Origin: an uncultured Luminiphilus sp. | GTDB taxonomy: Bacteria > Pseudomonadota > Gammaproteobacteria > Pseudomonadales > Halieaceae | Direction: 5' to 3' | DNA length: 64,000 nucleotides | NCBI GenBank assembly: GCA_905182485.1 | Contig: CAJJBO010000004.1 | Span: 1-64,000, forward strand | Shown here: one piece after another, positions 9,551 through 19,358 of the stretch | Position numbering within the stretch: position 1 is the first letter of the stretch | Layout of the letters: each line of letters starts with the position of its first letter | The notes under the pieces: generated by a model | Seen by the model: only the letters and a program-made list of their open reading frames with translations | Told to the model about the DNA's origin: nothing | Database searches by the model: none | Program-made: the position numbers and the translations under genes

Positions 9551-12500
9551 CCCAAAAGGTCTGTTACAGGGTGGCCTAACCGAGCTCGGCGTCAGGCGTC
9601 CTTGGTTGGTACTGGTCGTGAATTTGCTCATCGCAATCGGCGGACTTGCGGCACTGCTGGCGATTGAAGTCAGAGAGTTGCCCGATGTCGACCGCCCTAT
9701 CGTATCAGTGCGGGCTTTCTTGCCAGGCGCGTCTCCCGAGACGATGGATGCTGAGGTCACTCGATTACTTGAAGGCGCCGCAGCACGGGTCTCCGGTGCA
9801 CTCGAGATCAACTCAGCCAGTGAGGAAAACAACACCCGCATCTGGATCGAATTCCGCTCGGATATTGACGTCGATCAGGCCGCGTCCGATGTCCGCGAAG
9901 CCGTCAGTCGAATTGAACGCGACCTACCCGACGCAGTGGAGCAACTCTCCGTCTTCAAAGCGGATGAGCGCTCAGAAGAAATCATTCGCATTGCCGTCAA
10001 ATCCAACGTTTATGCTGAGGAAGCGCTCAACCGAGTGATCGAGCAGGACATCGTGCCCCGCTTTATCTCACTCCCTGGTGTAGCCGATGTGCCGCTATTT
10101 GGGTCACGGCAGCGTGTCCTCAGAATCATATTAGACCCCCTGCGACTCACCAGCTATGGGCTCACCGTGGCGGATGTCACTGCCGTACTGCGCGCCGCGC
10201 CGCTCGATGTCCCCGCCGGTAGTTTCCGAGCCGGGGATCAACAGCTGTTAGTGCGCGCCGATGCCGCCGTCACCAAAGAAGAAGACATTGCCTCGCTCAT
10301 CATCCGAGATCAGATCCGCATCGGCAATGTCGCAAAGGTCGCGTTCTCACCTGAGGACTCAACGGGTTTTGTCAGACTTAACGGCGAGCGAGTAGTAGGC
10401 ATCGGCATCATCCGACAAGCGGGCTCCAATACGATTGAGATTGCCAAGGGTGTGCGCGCCGCCGTTGACGACGTTAATGCTCGGATGAATGGTGTGACAC
10501 TGCAGGTGATATCCGACGACTCTATCTTTATCCGCGGATCGGTACGCGAAGTCATCACGACCTTACTCATTTCGATTTTGGTGGTCATCGGCACCATCAG
10601 ACTCTTTACGGGCTCAATGCGGTTGACCTTGATTCCAGCCATTGCCATACCCGTATCCTTACTGGGTACCTTAGCCGCGAGCTGGGCCCTCGGGTTCTCG
10701 ATCAATATTCTGACGCTTCTGGCACTGGTGCTCGCAGCTGGCCTCATTGTCGATGACGCCATCGTGGTGCTCGAAAGCGTGCAGCAACGTCGCTCGGAAG
10801 GTGCGGGCCCGAGCGCCGCGGCGGTCACCGGCACGCGTAGAGTTTTTTTTGCAGTGATCGCCACCACCGCCGTACTGGTCGCCGTCTTTATACCGATCGC
10901 CTTTCTGCCGGGGACAGCAGGCCGGTTATTCCAAGAATTCGGTTTGGTGCTCGCTGTGGCTGTCGCGATCTCTTCCTTTGTTGCATTGAGTTTGGTGCCC
11001 GCAGCGATGGCGAATTTACCGCCCGCTGCGCCCAAAGAACGGAGGCTCGGGGTTATCGGCATGCAATTAGCCGAGCAGTATCATCGATCCCTCCGGTTCG
11101 TTCTCAACACTCCGTGGCGAACTTTTATTGCCTGCGTCGTGGCGGCGAGTGGTTCAGCAGCCTTGTATTCTCAATTGGATCAAGAGCTTCTCCCCAAAGA
11201 AGATCGTGGCACGATTAATCTGTTCGCACGGGGGCCCGATGGAGTCGGCCTTGACTACGCTGAACGCCAAGCCGATCGCATGGAAAACTTATTAGTGCCG
11301 CTGCTCGAAAACGGCGAAATCGACAACCTGTACTCAGTGATTGGTCGCTGGGATCCCAATATCGTGTTTATGGTTGCGCGACTCGCCCACTGGGATGATC
11401 GGGACCGGAGCCAGCAGGTCATCGCCGCAGAATTAAAACCCTTGTTTGCCGAGCTCCCGGGCATGACGACTCGTATCTTTGCCGCAAACTCACTTAACTT
11501 GCGGGGTGCCTCCAGTGGCGGGCTGAGTCTCGCCCTATTGGGCACTGACTATGACGATATTTATGCCGTCGCTCGAGACTACACAGATCACATACGCACA
11601 CGACTCGATAGTGTGAGCAGGCCTCGTATCAGCTACGACCCCTCCCAACCACAACTCTCAGTCAAAATTGATCGCGAACGCGCATCAGATCTGAATGTAT
11701 CACTCGATGATATCGCCCAAACCTTGCGTGTCATGGTAGATGGTTCGCGGGTGGTCGATCTCAACGCTGACGATCAAACCGTGCCGATTGTCCTCGAGGC
11801 AGGGTCTGACAAGATCCGAGATCCTGATGATCTTGTGAACCTCTACGTGCGCACAGGCGAAGGTGCGCTGGTTCCCCTATCGAGCTTAGTCCAGCTATCC
11901 GAGAAAGGGGTCGCTGGCCAACTTGATCGACGGGCTCAGCGACGGGCGATTGAGCTTGATGTCGAAATTAAACCAGGCGTTGCGATGCAAACGGCGATCG
12001 ACGATCTCTTTACCCTGGCAGATGAGGTATTGCCCGATGATGTCACGCTCATTACGCGTGGCGAAGCTGCAGCCTTGGTCGAGACCAACCGCGAAACAGT
12101 GATCACGTACGCCTTTGCCCTACTCATTGTCTTTCTTGTCTTGATCGCACAGTTTGAGGGGATCACCTCGGCATTGGTCATCATGGCGATTGTACCCTTT
12201 GGGTTAGCCGCTGCCATTTTCGCCCTATTTTTAACTGGCACATCGCTCAATATATATTCACAAGTAGGGCTGGTGATGCTCATTGGGCTCATCGCTAAAA
12301 ACGGCATTCTGCTGGTCGAATTTGCAGATCAGTTACGCGACAAGGGGTACGGCGTCAGAGAGGCGATCGAAGCGGCTGCGCGTACGCGCTTACGACCTAT
12401 TGTCATGACACTGGTCTCTACCATCTTCGGTGCCCTGCCCCTGATTTTGGCAACAGGGCCCGGCTCAGAGGCCAGGTCTGCGGTTGGCTGGGTCGTATTT

Positions 12501-12641
12501 GGTGGAATGGGCCTCGCGACTGCGTTTACCTTGTACCTCACCCCTGTCGCGTACTTGGGTATTGCCCGATTTGCCTCAGCACGTGCCTCCGCGAGCCAAA
12601 AGCTATCGCAAGAATTAGCCGATGAGCAAAGCGCCCAATAA
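9543..12641 (+). CDS. RND multidrug efflux permease
   Basis: A full-length 1032-residue AcrB/MexF-like proton antiporter. An N-terminal membrane helix (LVLVVNLLIAIGGLAALLAI) precedes the first periplasmic loop. The TM4 proton-relay pair is present in GLIVDDAIVVLES, and the TM10 lysine in GLIAKNGILLVEFADQ. Length, the duplicated 6+6 helix layout and large periplasmic loops match the family. Together with the upstream adaptor it would export hydrophobic compounds from the periplasm using the proton gradient. The frame is intact over 3.1 kb, a useful contrast to the many broken genes here. Confidence 0.94.
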   Translation: MADPKGLLQGGLTELGVRRPWLVLVVNLLIAIGGLAALLAIEVRELPDVDRPIVSVRAFLPGASPETMDAEVTRLLEGAAARVSGALEINSASEENNTRIWIEFRSDIDVDQAASDVREAVSRIERDLPDAVEQLSVFKADERSEEIIRIAVKSNVYAEEALNRVIEQDIVPRFISLPGVADVPLFGSRQRVLRIILDPLRLTSYGLTVADVTAVLRAAPLDVPAGSFRAGDQQLLVRADAAVTKEEDIASLIIRDQIRIGNVAKVAFSPEDSTGFVRLNGERVVGIGIIRQAGSNTIEIAKGVRAAVDDVNARMNGVTLQVISDDSIFIRGSVREVITTLLISILVVIGTIRLFTGSMRLTLIPAIAIPVSLLGTLAASWALGFSINILTLLALVLAAGLIVDDAIVVLESVQQRRSEGAGPSAAAVTGTRRVFFAVIATTAVLVAVFIPIAFLPGTAGRLFQEFGLVLAVAVAISSFVALSLVPAAMANLPPAAPKERRLGVIGMQLAEQYHRSLRFVLNTPWRTFIACVVAASGSAALYSQLDQELLPKEDRGTINLFARGPDGVGLDYAERQADRMENLLVPLLENGEIDNLYSVIGRWDPNIVFMVARLAHWDDRDRSQQVIAAELKPLFAELPGMTTRIFAANSLNLRGASSGGLSLALLGTDYDDIYAVARDYTDHIRTRLDSVSRPRISYDPSQPQLSVKIDRERASDLNVSLDDIAQTLRVMVDGSRVVDLNADDQTVPIVLEAGSDKIRDPDDLVNLYVRTGEGALVPLSSLVQLSEKGVAGQLDRRAQRRAIELDVEIKPGVAMQTAIDDLFTLADEVLPDDVTLITRGEAAALVETNRETVITYAFALLIVFLVLIAQFEGITSALVIMAIVPFGLAAAIFALFLTGTSLNIYSQVGLVMLIGLIAKNGILLVEFADQLRDKGYGVREAIEAAARTRLRPIVMTLVSTIFGALPLILATGPGSEARSAVGWVVFGGMGLATAFTLYLTPVAYLGIARFASARASASQKLSQELADEQSAQ

Positions 12642-12761
12642 GCGAAAATCCCACTAAGCAAAAACCCTAAGGCATTAGAATCACGCAAGACGCAGATCTC
12701 TTCACTTAAGACTGGCGTTCTGCGGTGCGGCTTGAGCGCCAACGGAGTGCTCAGTGGAGCA

Positions 12762-13046
12762 CTAGAGTAGATCGAAGTCGTAGTTAACAATAATCCTTAA
12801 ATCAAACAGGTTGTCCGCACCGGGGAAAGCATCATCTTGATTCACCCACGCCCCCCGAAATCGGATCCATACCCGCTCAGACCAGCCCTTGTTCAATCGC
12901 CAATCTACCGTTAGATCCAGTTCGGTCGCATCAGGGCTAGCATTGGGTCCTTGCTCGGGCGTATCTCCCCAAGCAATAATGGCGCCTGACATCAGGCGTT
13001 TATCAACGTGCCTTTTGGTCGGCGCCTTCTTTTTCGATATTGCCAA
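12762..13046 (-). pseudogene. C-terminal remnant of an outer-membrane porin, OprD-like
   Basis: The frame ends in a beta-barrel terminal pattern: alternating residues (ELDLTVDWRLNKGW, then VWIRFRGAW) followed by LFDLRIIVNYDF just before the end. This resembles the last strands of OprD-type porins. Only about 60 residues are convincing and the N-terminal part of the frame (KKKAPTKRHVDK) is not porin-like, so this is a truncated remnant or a heavily frame-shifted gene. Confidence 0.45.
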
Positions 13047-13123
13047 CGTGGTGATTATTAAGGCACTACTGGATTAGGTCGCCTAACGATACGCAGCCCG
13101 CGATATGACAGAGCTAGTTGGTG

Positions 13124-14407
13124 ATGACAGACAGTAAATGGCAACGAGGTTTAGTTATCTTTTCGCTGATTTGTGCGGGGGAAGCCATTTTTACTCTCCC
13201 TTATCATGTCACACGATTTTTTCGCCCCACTTTTTTAGAAGTATTCGATCTCACCGCGACCGAACTCGGTGTCGCACAGAGTGCCTACGGTGTCATTGCC
13301 ATGGTCGCCTATTTTTTTGGTGGGCCCTTAGCAGATCGTTTTGAACCCCGTAAGCTTCTCGCAGGCTCGTTGTGGGCAACCGCATTAGGGGGACTTTACT
13401 TAGCAACCTTTCCTGATGTCACCGGCGTGATGTTGGTATGGGGTTTTTTTGGTCTGACGAATATTTTGCTGTTCTGGGCGGCGCTGATAAAGGTGACACG
13501 CAGCTGGGGCGGCAACGATCAACAAGGCCTCGCCTATGGCTTGCTCGATGGAGGTCGCGGCCTACTCGCCGCTGTTCTAGCCTCGCTGGGCGTGCTCGCC
13601 TTTGCCAGCGCCTTTCCATTGGGATACGACAGCGCGACCCTGACCGAGAAAGGCGCAATACTCAGGCAGGTGATCTACGGCTATACCGCCGCAACGGCGG
13701 CAGTGGGCGTGATGGTGTGGTTTACGCTGCGCGGCATTCCCGTCGAGACCGAAACAGAGCACGACAGCGGATGGGCAACCGCGCTGACCCAATTCCGCGC
13801 GGTGGTTAAGCTCAAAGTCGTCTGGCTCCAAGCCACGGTCTTGGTATGTGCCTACTCAAGCTACAAAGCCTTCGACCAATATGCCTTGTTCGCCGTGCGC
13901 GGTCATGGGATTGATGAGATTGACGCGGCGCAAATTGTCACCGCGGGGGCTTGGACGCGGCCTATTGCGGCATTAGCGCTGGGCTTACTCGGTGATCGCT
14001 TTGGGATTTCGCGCATGGCGCTGGTCTGCTTTGTGCTACTGATCATCAGTCATTCTCTGTTCGCTTTTACCGGGCAGGCACTGGGCAGCCTGTCGATGAT
14101 TCTCTTGAATACTTTGGTCACGGGCGTCGCTATTTTTGGCCTGCGAGGGCTGTATTTTGGTCTGCTCGAAGAAGGACAAATACCCCTCGCTGTCACGGGA
14201 ACTGCTGTGGGTCTAGTCTCGGTGATTGGCTACACGCCCGACGTGTATGTGGCTGCGATCGCGGGGTACCTAATTGACCAAAATCCAGGGCTACTGGGTT
14301 TCCAACACCTGTTTGTGCTGTTACTCGTCTTTTCTGTTGTCGGTGCATTCGCAGCCTTGGCGTTCACGCGACAGGCAACGCCATCATCGTTGGCATCAGG
14401 GCGCTGA
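13124..14407 (+). CDS. MFS transporter
   Basis: About 427 residues with twelve predicted membrane helices. The helix 2-3 loop has GGPLADRFEPRKLL, the characteristic MFS DRxxR-type motif. ATG 13124 was chosen over the in-frame TTG two codons upstream. The family covers sugar-phosphate, organic acid and drug carriers; the substrate cannot be assigned. The 3' end overlaps the convergent TSUP permease gene by twelve bases. Confidence 0.85.
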   Translation: MTDSKWQRGLVIFSLICAGEAIFTLPYHVTRFFRPTFLEVFDLTATELGVAQSAYGVIAMVAYFFGGPLADRFEPRKLLAGSLWATALGGLYLATFPDVTGVMLVWGFFGLTNILLFWAALIKVTRSWGGNDQQGLAYGLLDGGRGLLAAVLASLGVLAFASAFPLGYDSATLTEKGAILRQVIYGYTAATAAVGVMVWFTLRGIPVETETEHDSGWATALTQFRAVVKLKVVWLQATVLVCAYSSYKAFDQYALFAVRGHGIDEIDAAQIVTAGAWTRPIAALALGLLGDRFGISRMALVCFVLLIISHSLFAFTGQALGSLSMILLNTLVTGVAIFGLRGLYFGLLEEGQIPLAVTGTAVGLVSVIGYTPDVYVAAIAGYLIDQNPGLLGFQHLFVLLLVFSVVGAFAALAFTRQATPSSLASGR

Positions 14408-15163
14408 GGTAACAAAAAAATAAGCTGTCGTCGCACCCGCAATCAGAATCATCAATCGCCGGATCCAGATCGGATTAAGCCACTTTGCCGTTATCGCGGC
14501 GCCATAGCCGCCCAATAGCGTGCCCACCAACACGATACTGCCCTGATGCCAGGCAATGATGTGCTCCGAGGCAAAAATCATCACCGCAATCAGGGCAACC
14601 ACTGCGGACACCAGTAGCTTGATGCCATTCATCACATGAACGTCGGTATAGCCCGCCAGCGTCAGGAATCCGAGCAAAATGATGCCTAGGCCGGCATTAA
14701 AGAATCCCCCATAGGTAGAGATCGCTAATAACGCAAAGGAGAAAGCCAGCATGCCGAGCGCTGACGCCTTCGCTGAGCGCCCAAACCAGTCGCGCAGTGC
14801 AGCTTGTAGGCGATGCCCATAAACCAGTAACACGGTGGCAAATAATAAAAGCCAGGGAATCGCTACTGCAAAGGTCTGCGGCGACGTTTGTATCAGTAAC
14901 CACGCGCCTATTGCACCGCCCAATAGACTCGATAGCATTATCCTTGGCAGCAACTTGCGGTGCGCCCACAGCTCATGCCGAAAGCCCAGCGCGCCACTGA
15001 TATAACCGGCGCAGGAGGCATAGGTATTGGTGGCATTGGCACTTATCGGAGGGACACCTGCGGCAATCAAGGCCGGAAAAGTAATAAAGCTGCCTCCCCC
15101 GGCAATGGCGTTCATCATGCCACCCAGTACACCCGCACCGAACAGTAACATCACCTCTAGCAT
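14396..15163 (-). CDS. TSUP (TauE/SafE) family permease
   Basis: A 255-residue membrane protein with eight helices. The N-terminal repeat motif GGMMNAIAGGGSFITFPALI and the matching second repeat (GGFFNAGLGIILLGFLTLAG) are typical of TauE/SafE anion permeases, which move sulfite, sulfonates or small organic anions. The gene is intact and monocistronic. No sulfur-metabolism genes adjoin it, so the transported anion is not inferable. Confidence 0.9.
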   Translation of the reverse strand: MLEVMLLFGAGVLGGMMNAIAGGGSFITFPALIAAGVPPISANATNTYASCAGYISGALGFRHELWAHRKLLPRIMLSSLLGGAIGAWLLIQTSPQTFAVAIPWLLLFATVLLVYGHRLQAALRDWFGRSAKASALGMLAFSFALLAISTYGGFFNAGLGIILLGFLTLAGYTDVHVMNGIKLLVSAVVALIAVMIFASEHIIAWHQGSIVLVGTLLGGYGAAITAKWLNPIWIRRLMILIAGATTAYFFVTSAP

Positions 15164-15339
15164 GACCGCTCCATCATGACTCGTTCACCATACCGCTTCA
15201 CCACAACCTCACTCCCTTGCCCCCCCCCTCAGACGGTGCACTGGCATAGCCTTACCCAATAACAACCGGCGGCGAGGAACAATCAACACATCATGCCAGA
15301 TTACTGTAATAATCGGCCGGTCTAAAAAGAGGGATGTGA

Positions 15340-17237
15340 ATGCGACACTGGCTTGGACGGATCTGCAACGGGCTGCGGTGGACCAGCGCACTACTGTGCC
15401 TCATCACCAGCACCCACCTGCCGGCCGCGGAGATTGACGCCCCACAGGTCTTTCTCGATGGCATTCACTACCAAGTCACCGCCGAGTTGGATGAAGTGAG
15501 TGACGAGCCAGTGTTTTTGCGCATTGGCCAACAGCAATACGCATCCGATCAGTGGGTCAGACGAGAGTGTTCTCTGACGTTGTGTTATCAGACCGAGGCA
15601 ACGTCACTCTTGAACTCATCGCCACTGATCAGGTGCTGGCTGCCGCGGAGGTACCAGTCATCCCCGCTTGGATTTCTATTCTTCCGCCGCTGGTGGCCAT
15701 TGGCATGGCGCTGCTATTGCGGAGTGTCCTGCCCGCTTTGATGCTGGGCATCTGGCTCGGCGCTTGGGCGCTGGAGGGTATGACCCTAAAAGGCTTTTTT
15801 TATGGGCTGTTCAGCAGCTTTGAGGTCTATGTCGTCAACGCGGTGGCCGATCGCGATCACGTCACGATTATGCTGTTCACTTTTATGATTGCAGGCATGG
15901 TGGGCATCATTTCACGTAACGGCGGCATGAATGGCATCGTTGAGCTCATTATCAAAGGGGCTAATAGCGCCAAGCGCGGCCAGTTAGCCGTCTGGTCATT
16001 GGGCCTGCTCATCTTCTTCGATGACTACTCAAATACCTTAGTCGTCGGCAATACCAGTCGGTCTATCACCGATCGACTGCGCATTTCACGCGAGAAGCTG
16101 GCCTACTTGGTAGACTCCACTGCCGCACCCATTGCCACCGTTGCTTTGGTCACCACCTGGATCGGTTATCAAGTCAGTTTAATCGGCGACGCCATTGCCC
16201 CGTTAGAAGACCTCAATACCAGCGCCTACAGTCTATTTCTGAACTCCGTTTTGTATAGCTTCTATCCTTTTATGGCCATCTTGTTGGTCGTATTGGTGAT
16301 CACCACGGGTCGCGAATTTGGCCCCATGCTCACCGCAGAGCGTCGCGCACGTTCAACCGGCATCACCGCGCCACCGGTAAAATTAAAAGTGGGTCAAGAC
16401 GACGAGGCCGCGTTAGCCATGAAGCCCGGTATGCCACCGCGGGCCATCAATGCGCTGGTCCCCGTCGCGGTCATGGTCATCGGTATCTTGGCGGGGTTAT
16501 ACATCACAGGCGAGGGCGATTCGGTTGGCGATATTGTGGGGTCAGCCAATTCGTATCGCGCGTTAATGTGGGCCTCCCTCCTCTCGGCCTTCACTGCCGT
16601 TTTAATGACGGCGGCACAGCGATTACTCACGCTAGATGAAATTGTGGATGCCTGGGTATCGGGTGCGCGGTTTACGTTTCTTGCCATGATTATTTTAGTG
16701 CTGGCTTGGTCAATGTCAGAAATCAGCCAGGAGCTCCATACTGCTGCCTTTCTCATTGCCAGTTTCGGGGACAGTTTGCCCGCCGAGGTACTGCCCGCCA
16801 CGGTATTTGTGCTCGCCGCTTTTACCGCTTTTTCTACCGGGAGCAGCTGGGGGGCGATGGGCATTCTATTGCCGCTCGTGCTGCCACTGACGTGGGCCAT
16901 TATGGGCAATCATGGATTGACCGACCCCCACTACCACTACTTACTCCACGCCTCGATATCGGGTGTGCTTGCGGGTGCCGTATGGGGCGACCACTGCTCA
17001 CCAATCTCTGACACCACCGTGTTGTCTTCACTATCGGCGGGGTGTGATCACATTGAGCATGTACGAACACAGCTTCCGTACGCGCTGCTAGCCGGTGCCG
17101 CTGCGCTGCTGTTTGGTACCCTGCCTATCAGTTTTGGCCTGCCGTGGTGGGGGGGGATGCTCGCCAGCGCCGCGGTGACCGCAGTGGCATTGCGCCTGCT
17201 CGGACAGCGCGTAGAAGACTATCGACCCGCTTCTTGA
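15340..17237 (+). CDS. NhaC-family Na+/H+ antiporter with periplasmic N-terminal domain (one frame break)
   Basis: The reconstructed protein is about 630 residues. It begins with a signal peptide (ATG 15340, preceded by AGAGGG) and a periplasmic beta-rich segment (FLDGIHYQVTAELDEVSDEP), then shifts frame near 15555 into the antiporter domain. That domain has the NhaC signatures LIFFDDYSNTLVVGNTSRS and a late GDHCSPISDTTVLSS loop. It should exchange sodium for protons across the inner membrane, as expected for a marine organism. Known relatives include antiporters with extra exported N-terminal domains. The break is within the periplasmic domain, so the transport core is intact. Confidence 0.88.
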
Positions 17238-17350
17238 CTGATGCCGTCTGCATCGCAGTGACGGTGATTGACTGGTTTTTTTTCTCAGTGCACCTTCGTA
17301 TACTTTCAATTCTGGTACGACACCAGTAGCAACATGAGAGGCCACCCACC

Positions 17351-18373
17351 ATGACAAGCTGGACCTTTAAAACGGCTAAAGGGCGGTTATGGCATAGCGG
17401 CGCCATTGGTTATTCAGTGGTGGTTTATGCCCTGGGATGGTGGCTCCTACTGACGGCGAGTTGGATCACCTTTTTACCCGGCGTGATCCTCCTCGGGCAC
17501 GCCATGATCATCGCGGCCTATCTGATCCACGAATGTGCTCACAACACCTTGTTTACGGTCAATCGACACAATATGCAGCTGGGTAGTCTGCTCGGTTGGA
17601 TCTGCGGATCCTGCTACGGCACGGTTGAAGATATTCGGACCAAGCACTTTCGGCATCACGTTGAGAATGACGATGTCGTGTGGTTTGACTATGAAGCTTT
17701 CTTTAAGCGGCACCCTCTGGTTTATCGCGTGACGATTTTTCTCGAATCGTGCTACATCCCCGCTCACTGTATTTTGATGCACACCATTATGGTGTTCACC
17801 GGTTTCATCATTCCGGAGCGGCGCAATCAATTACCGAGGAACGTCAGCGTTATTCTCATTCGCGGTGGGCTCTTGTTGACGCTCGCGCTCCTCAACCCAC
17901 TGGCGTTCATGGGGTACTTAATCTCCTACATGCTGATGATCATCGTACTGCGATTTGTTGACGGACTAGAGCATGACTACCCGTATCGAACTAATCTCTT
18001 TACCGATGAGGTCTCTGAAAACAAGGGTGATCTTGTCTGGGAACAAGAACATACCTTTAGTCCCATTCTCTCTTGGCGTTATGAATGGGTGAACTGGCTC
18101 ATTTTGAACTTTGGCTACCATAACGCTCACCATGCCAAACCCACGACACCGTGGTTTGATTTACCCACGCTGCATCGGGAGCGCTTTGGTGAGAATCCCG
18201 ATACGGTGATTCGGCTTTGGCCTCAACTGGTTATGTATCACCGATATCGGCGATATCGCATCTTTCATGATGCACCCGGCCTCAAGGACGTCAGTGGCAA
18301 AGATTTTTTACGAGCCGCGCAATCAGCGCAACTCACCGGCGGCAACGCCGCATCTTTCTTAACGTCTTTCTGA
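17351..18373 (+). CDS. Membrane fatty acid desaturase family protein
   Basis: A 340-residue integral membrane protein with the three histidine boxes of the di-iron desaturase family: HECAH, HFRHH and HNAHH, at about residues 60, 100 and 257. Membrane helices flank the boxes. Such enzymes desaturate acyl chains or modify carotenoids; the sequence does not settle which. GAGAGG-type spacing before the ATG is good. The next gene starts one base after its stop, implying cotranscription with a sugar-isomerase-like TIM barrel, an unusual pairing. Confidence 0.85.
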   Translation: MTSWTFKTAKGRLWHSGAIGYSVVVYALGWWLLLTASWITFLPGVILLGHAMIIAAYLIHECAHNTLFTVNRHNMQLGSLLGWICGSCYGTVEDIRTKHFRHHVENDDVVWFDYEAFFKRHPLVYRVTIFLESCYIPAHCILMHTIMVFTGFIIPERRNQLPRNVSVILIRGGLLLTLALLNPLAFMGYLISYMLMIIVLRFVDGLEHDYPYRTNLFTDEVSENKGDLVWEQEHTFSPILSWRYEWVNWLILNFGYHNAHHAKPTTPWFDLPTLHRERFGENPDTVIRLWPQLVMYHRYRRYRIFHDAPGLKDVSGKDFLRAAQSAQLTGGNAASFLTSF

Positions 18374-18374
18374 T

Positions 18375-19226
18375 ATGGCACAGACACTCGAGATCTACCA
18401 GTCGCTGTGGGCTATGGAGCAGCGAATCCCTGGGGAGGCAGAAGCCACACCGGAGGCCATGCTTGAACGCATCGCTGCGGCGGAGTATCACGGGGCCTGC
18501 CTCGACCCCAATGTGGCAGAGATTGGCGACTGCTTGAAGCTAGGTGGGACTTTCGACGCACTAGGGTTGGCCTGCATGGTCAACGCGTTTCCCCACGACA
18601 CCGACTCCCTCGAACCGCTCCTAGAGATGGCCGCACAATTGCAAGCGACGCAGGTTAATGTCATTGGTGGCGTTATGCCGCTGAGCGCAGTCGACGCGAT
18701 TCCAGTGATCGAAGCATGGTTGGCCATGGCAGCGAAATTCCCCTTTCCGGTGTTATTGGAAACACACCGAAACGGGACACTCAACGACCTGTTTTACACC
18801 CTAGAGGTTTTGGAGCATCTACCAGAGCTCCGTCTCTGTGCCGACTTGTCACACTTTGTCATTGATCGTGAATTGCAATTGCCGCTCAGCACCATCGACC
18901 ACGATCACTTCACCCGGATTCTCGAGCACTCGGACTCTTTTCAGGGACGCATCTCGAATAATCAGCAGATCCAAATTGCACTCGACTTCCCGCAACATGA
19001 TGCGTGGGTGGCGCAATATCGGAGATGGTGGGCGCAGGGGTTTCAAGCGTGGTCTGACCGCCAGTCACAAGACGCGACGCTGCGCTTTTTAGTCGAACTA
19101 GGACCACCGCCCTATGCCATTACCGGAGCTGATCAACGTGAGCTATCCGACCGGTGGTCCGAAGGGCTTTTGATCAGGCGCTGGGTAGAAGACCTGTGGC
19201 AAGAGGTCAGTGCGTCTCACGTCTGA
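18375..19226 (+). CDS. Xylose isomerase-like TIM-barrel protein
   Basis: A 283-residue protein resembling the sugar phosphate isomerase / AP endonuclease family 2 superfamily. Acidic and histidine residues typical of metal binding occur at barrel strand ends (LLETHRNG near residue 136, LCADLSHFVID near 154). It begins one base after the desaturase stop. The metal-dependent reaction is unknown. It is intact and followed by about 130 bases of gap before a convergent gene. Confidence 0.75.
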   Translation: MAQTLEIYQSLWAMEQRIPGEAEATPEAMLERIAAAEYHGACLDPNVAEIGDCLKLGGTFDALGLACMVNAFPHDTDSLEPLLEMAAQLQATQVNVIGGVMPLSAVDAIPVIEAWLAMAAKFPFPVLLETHRNGTLNDLFYTLEVLEHLPELRLCADLSHFVIDRELQLPLSTIDHDHFTRILEHSDSFQGRISNNQQIQIALDFPQHDAWVAQYRRWWAQGFQAWSDRQSQDATLRFLVELGPPPYAITGADQRELSDRWSEGLLIRRWVEDLWQEVSASHV

Positions 19227-19358
19227 AGCCCGATTCCCCTGAGACCCACTCGCCTCATAAATGGTTGCGCTAGCGCGAAAACCGACGCCCAGACTCTCGC
19301 GCTCTCGCAGCCACTATTGAGTAAGCCACTAACGTGCAAGACACGAACGAGAAAGACA

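Noticed and set aside
10310-11062. 250-residue open frame antisense to the RND permease
   Set aside because: It lies wholly within an intact, well-recognised gene and has low-complexity Ser/Thr/Ala composition typical of a shadow frame.
16394-16909. 171-residue open frame antisense to the NhaC antiporter
   Set aside because: Shadow of an intact transporter domain; no start context or family features.
17351-18373. Desaturase-family gene considered as a carotenoid ketolase or retinal-pathway enzyme serving proteorhodopsin
   Set aside because: The His boxes alone do not separate carotenoid enzymes from fatty acid desaturases, and no crt or blh gene is nearby.
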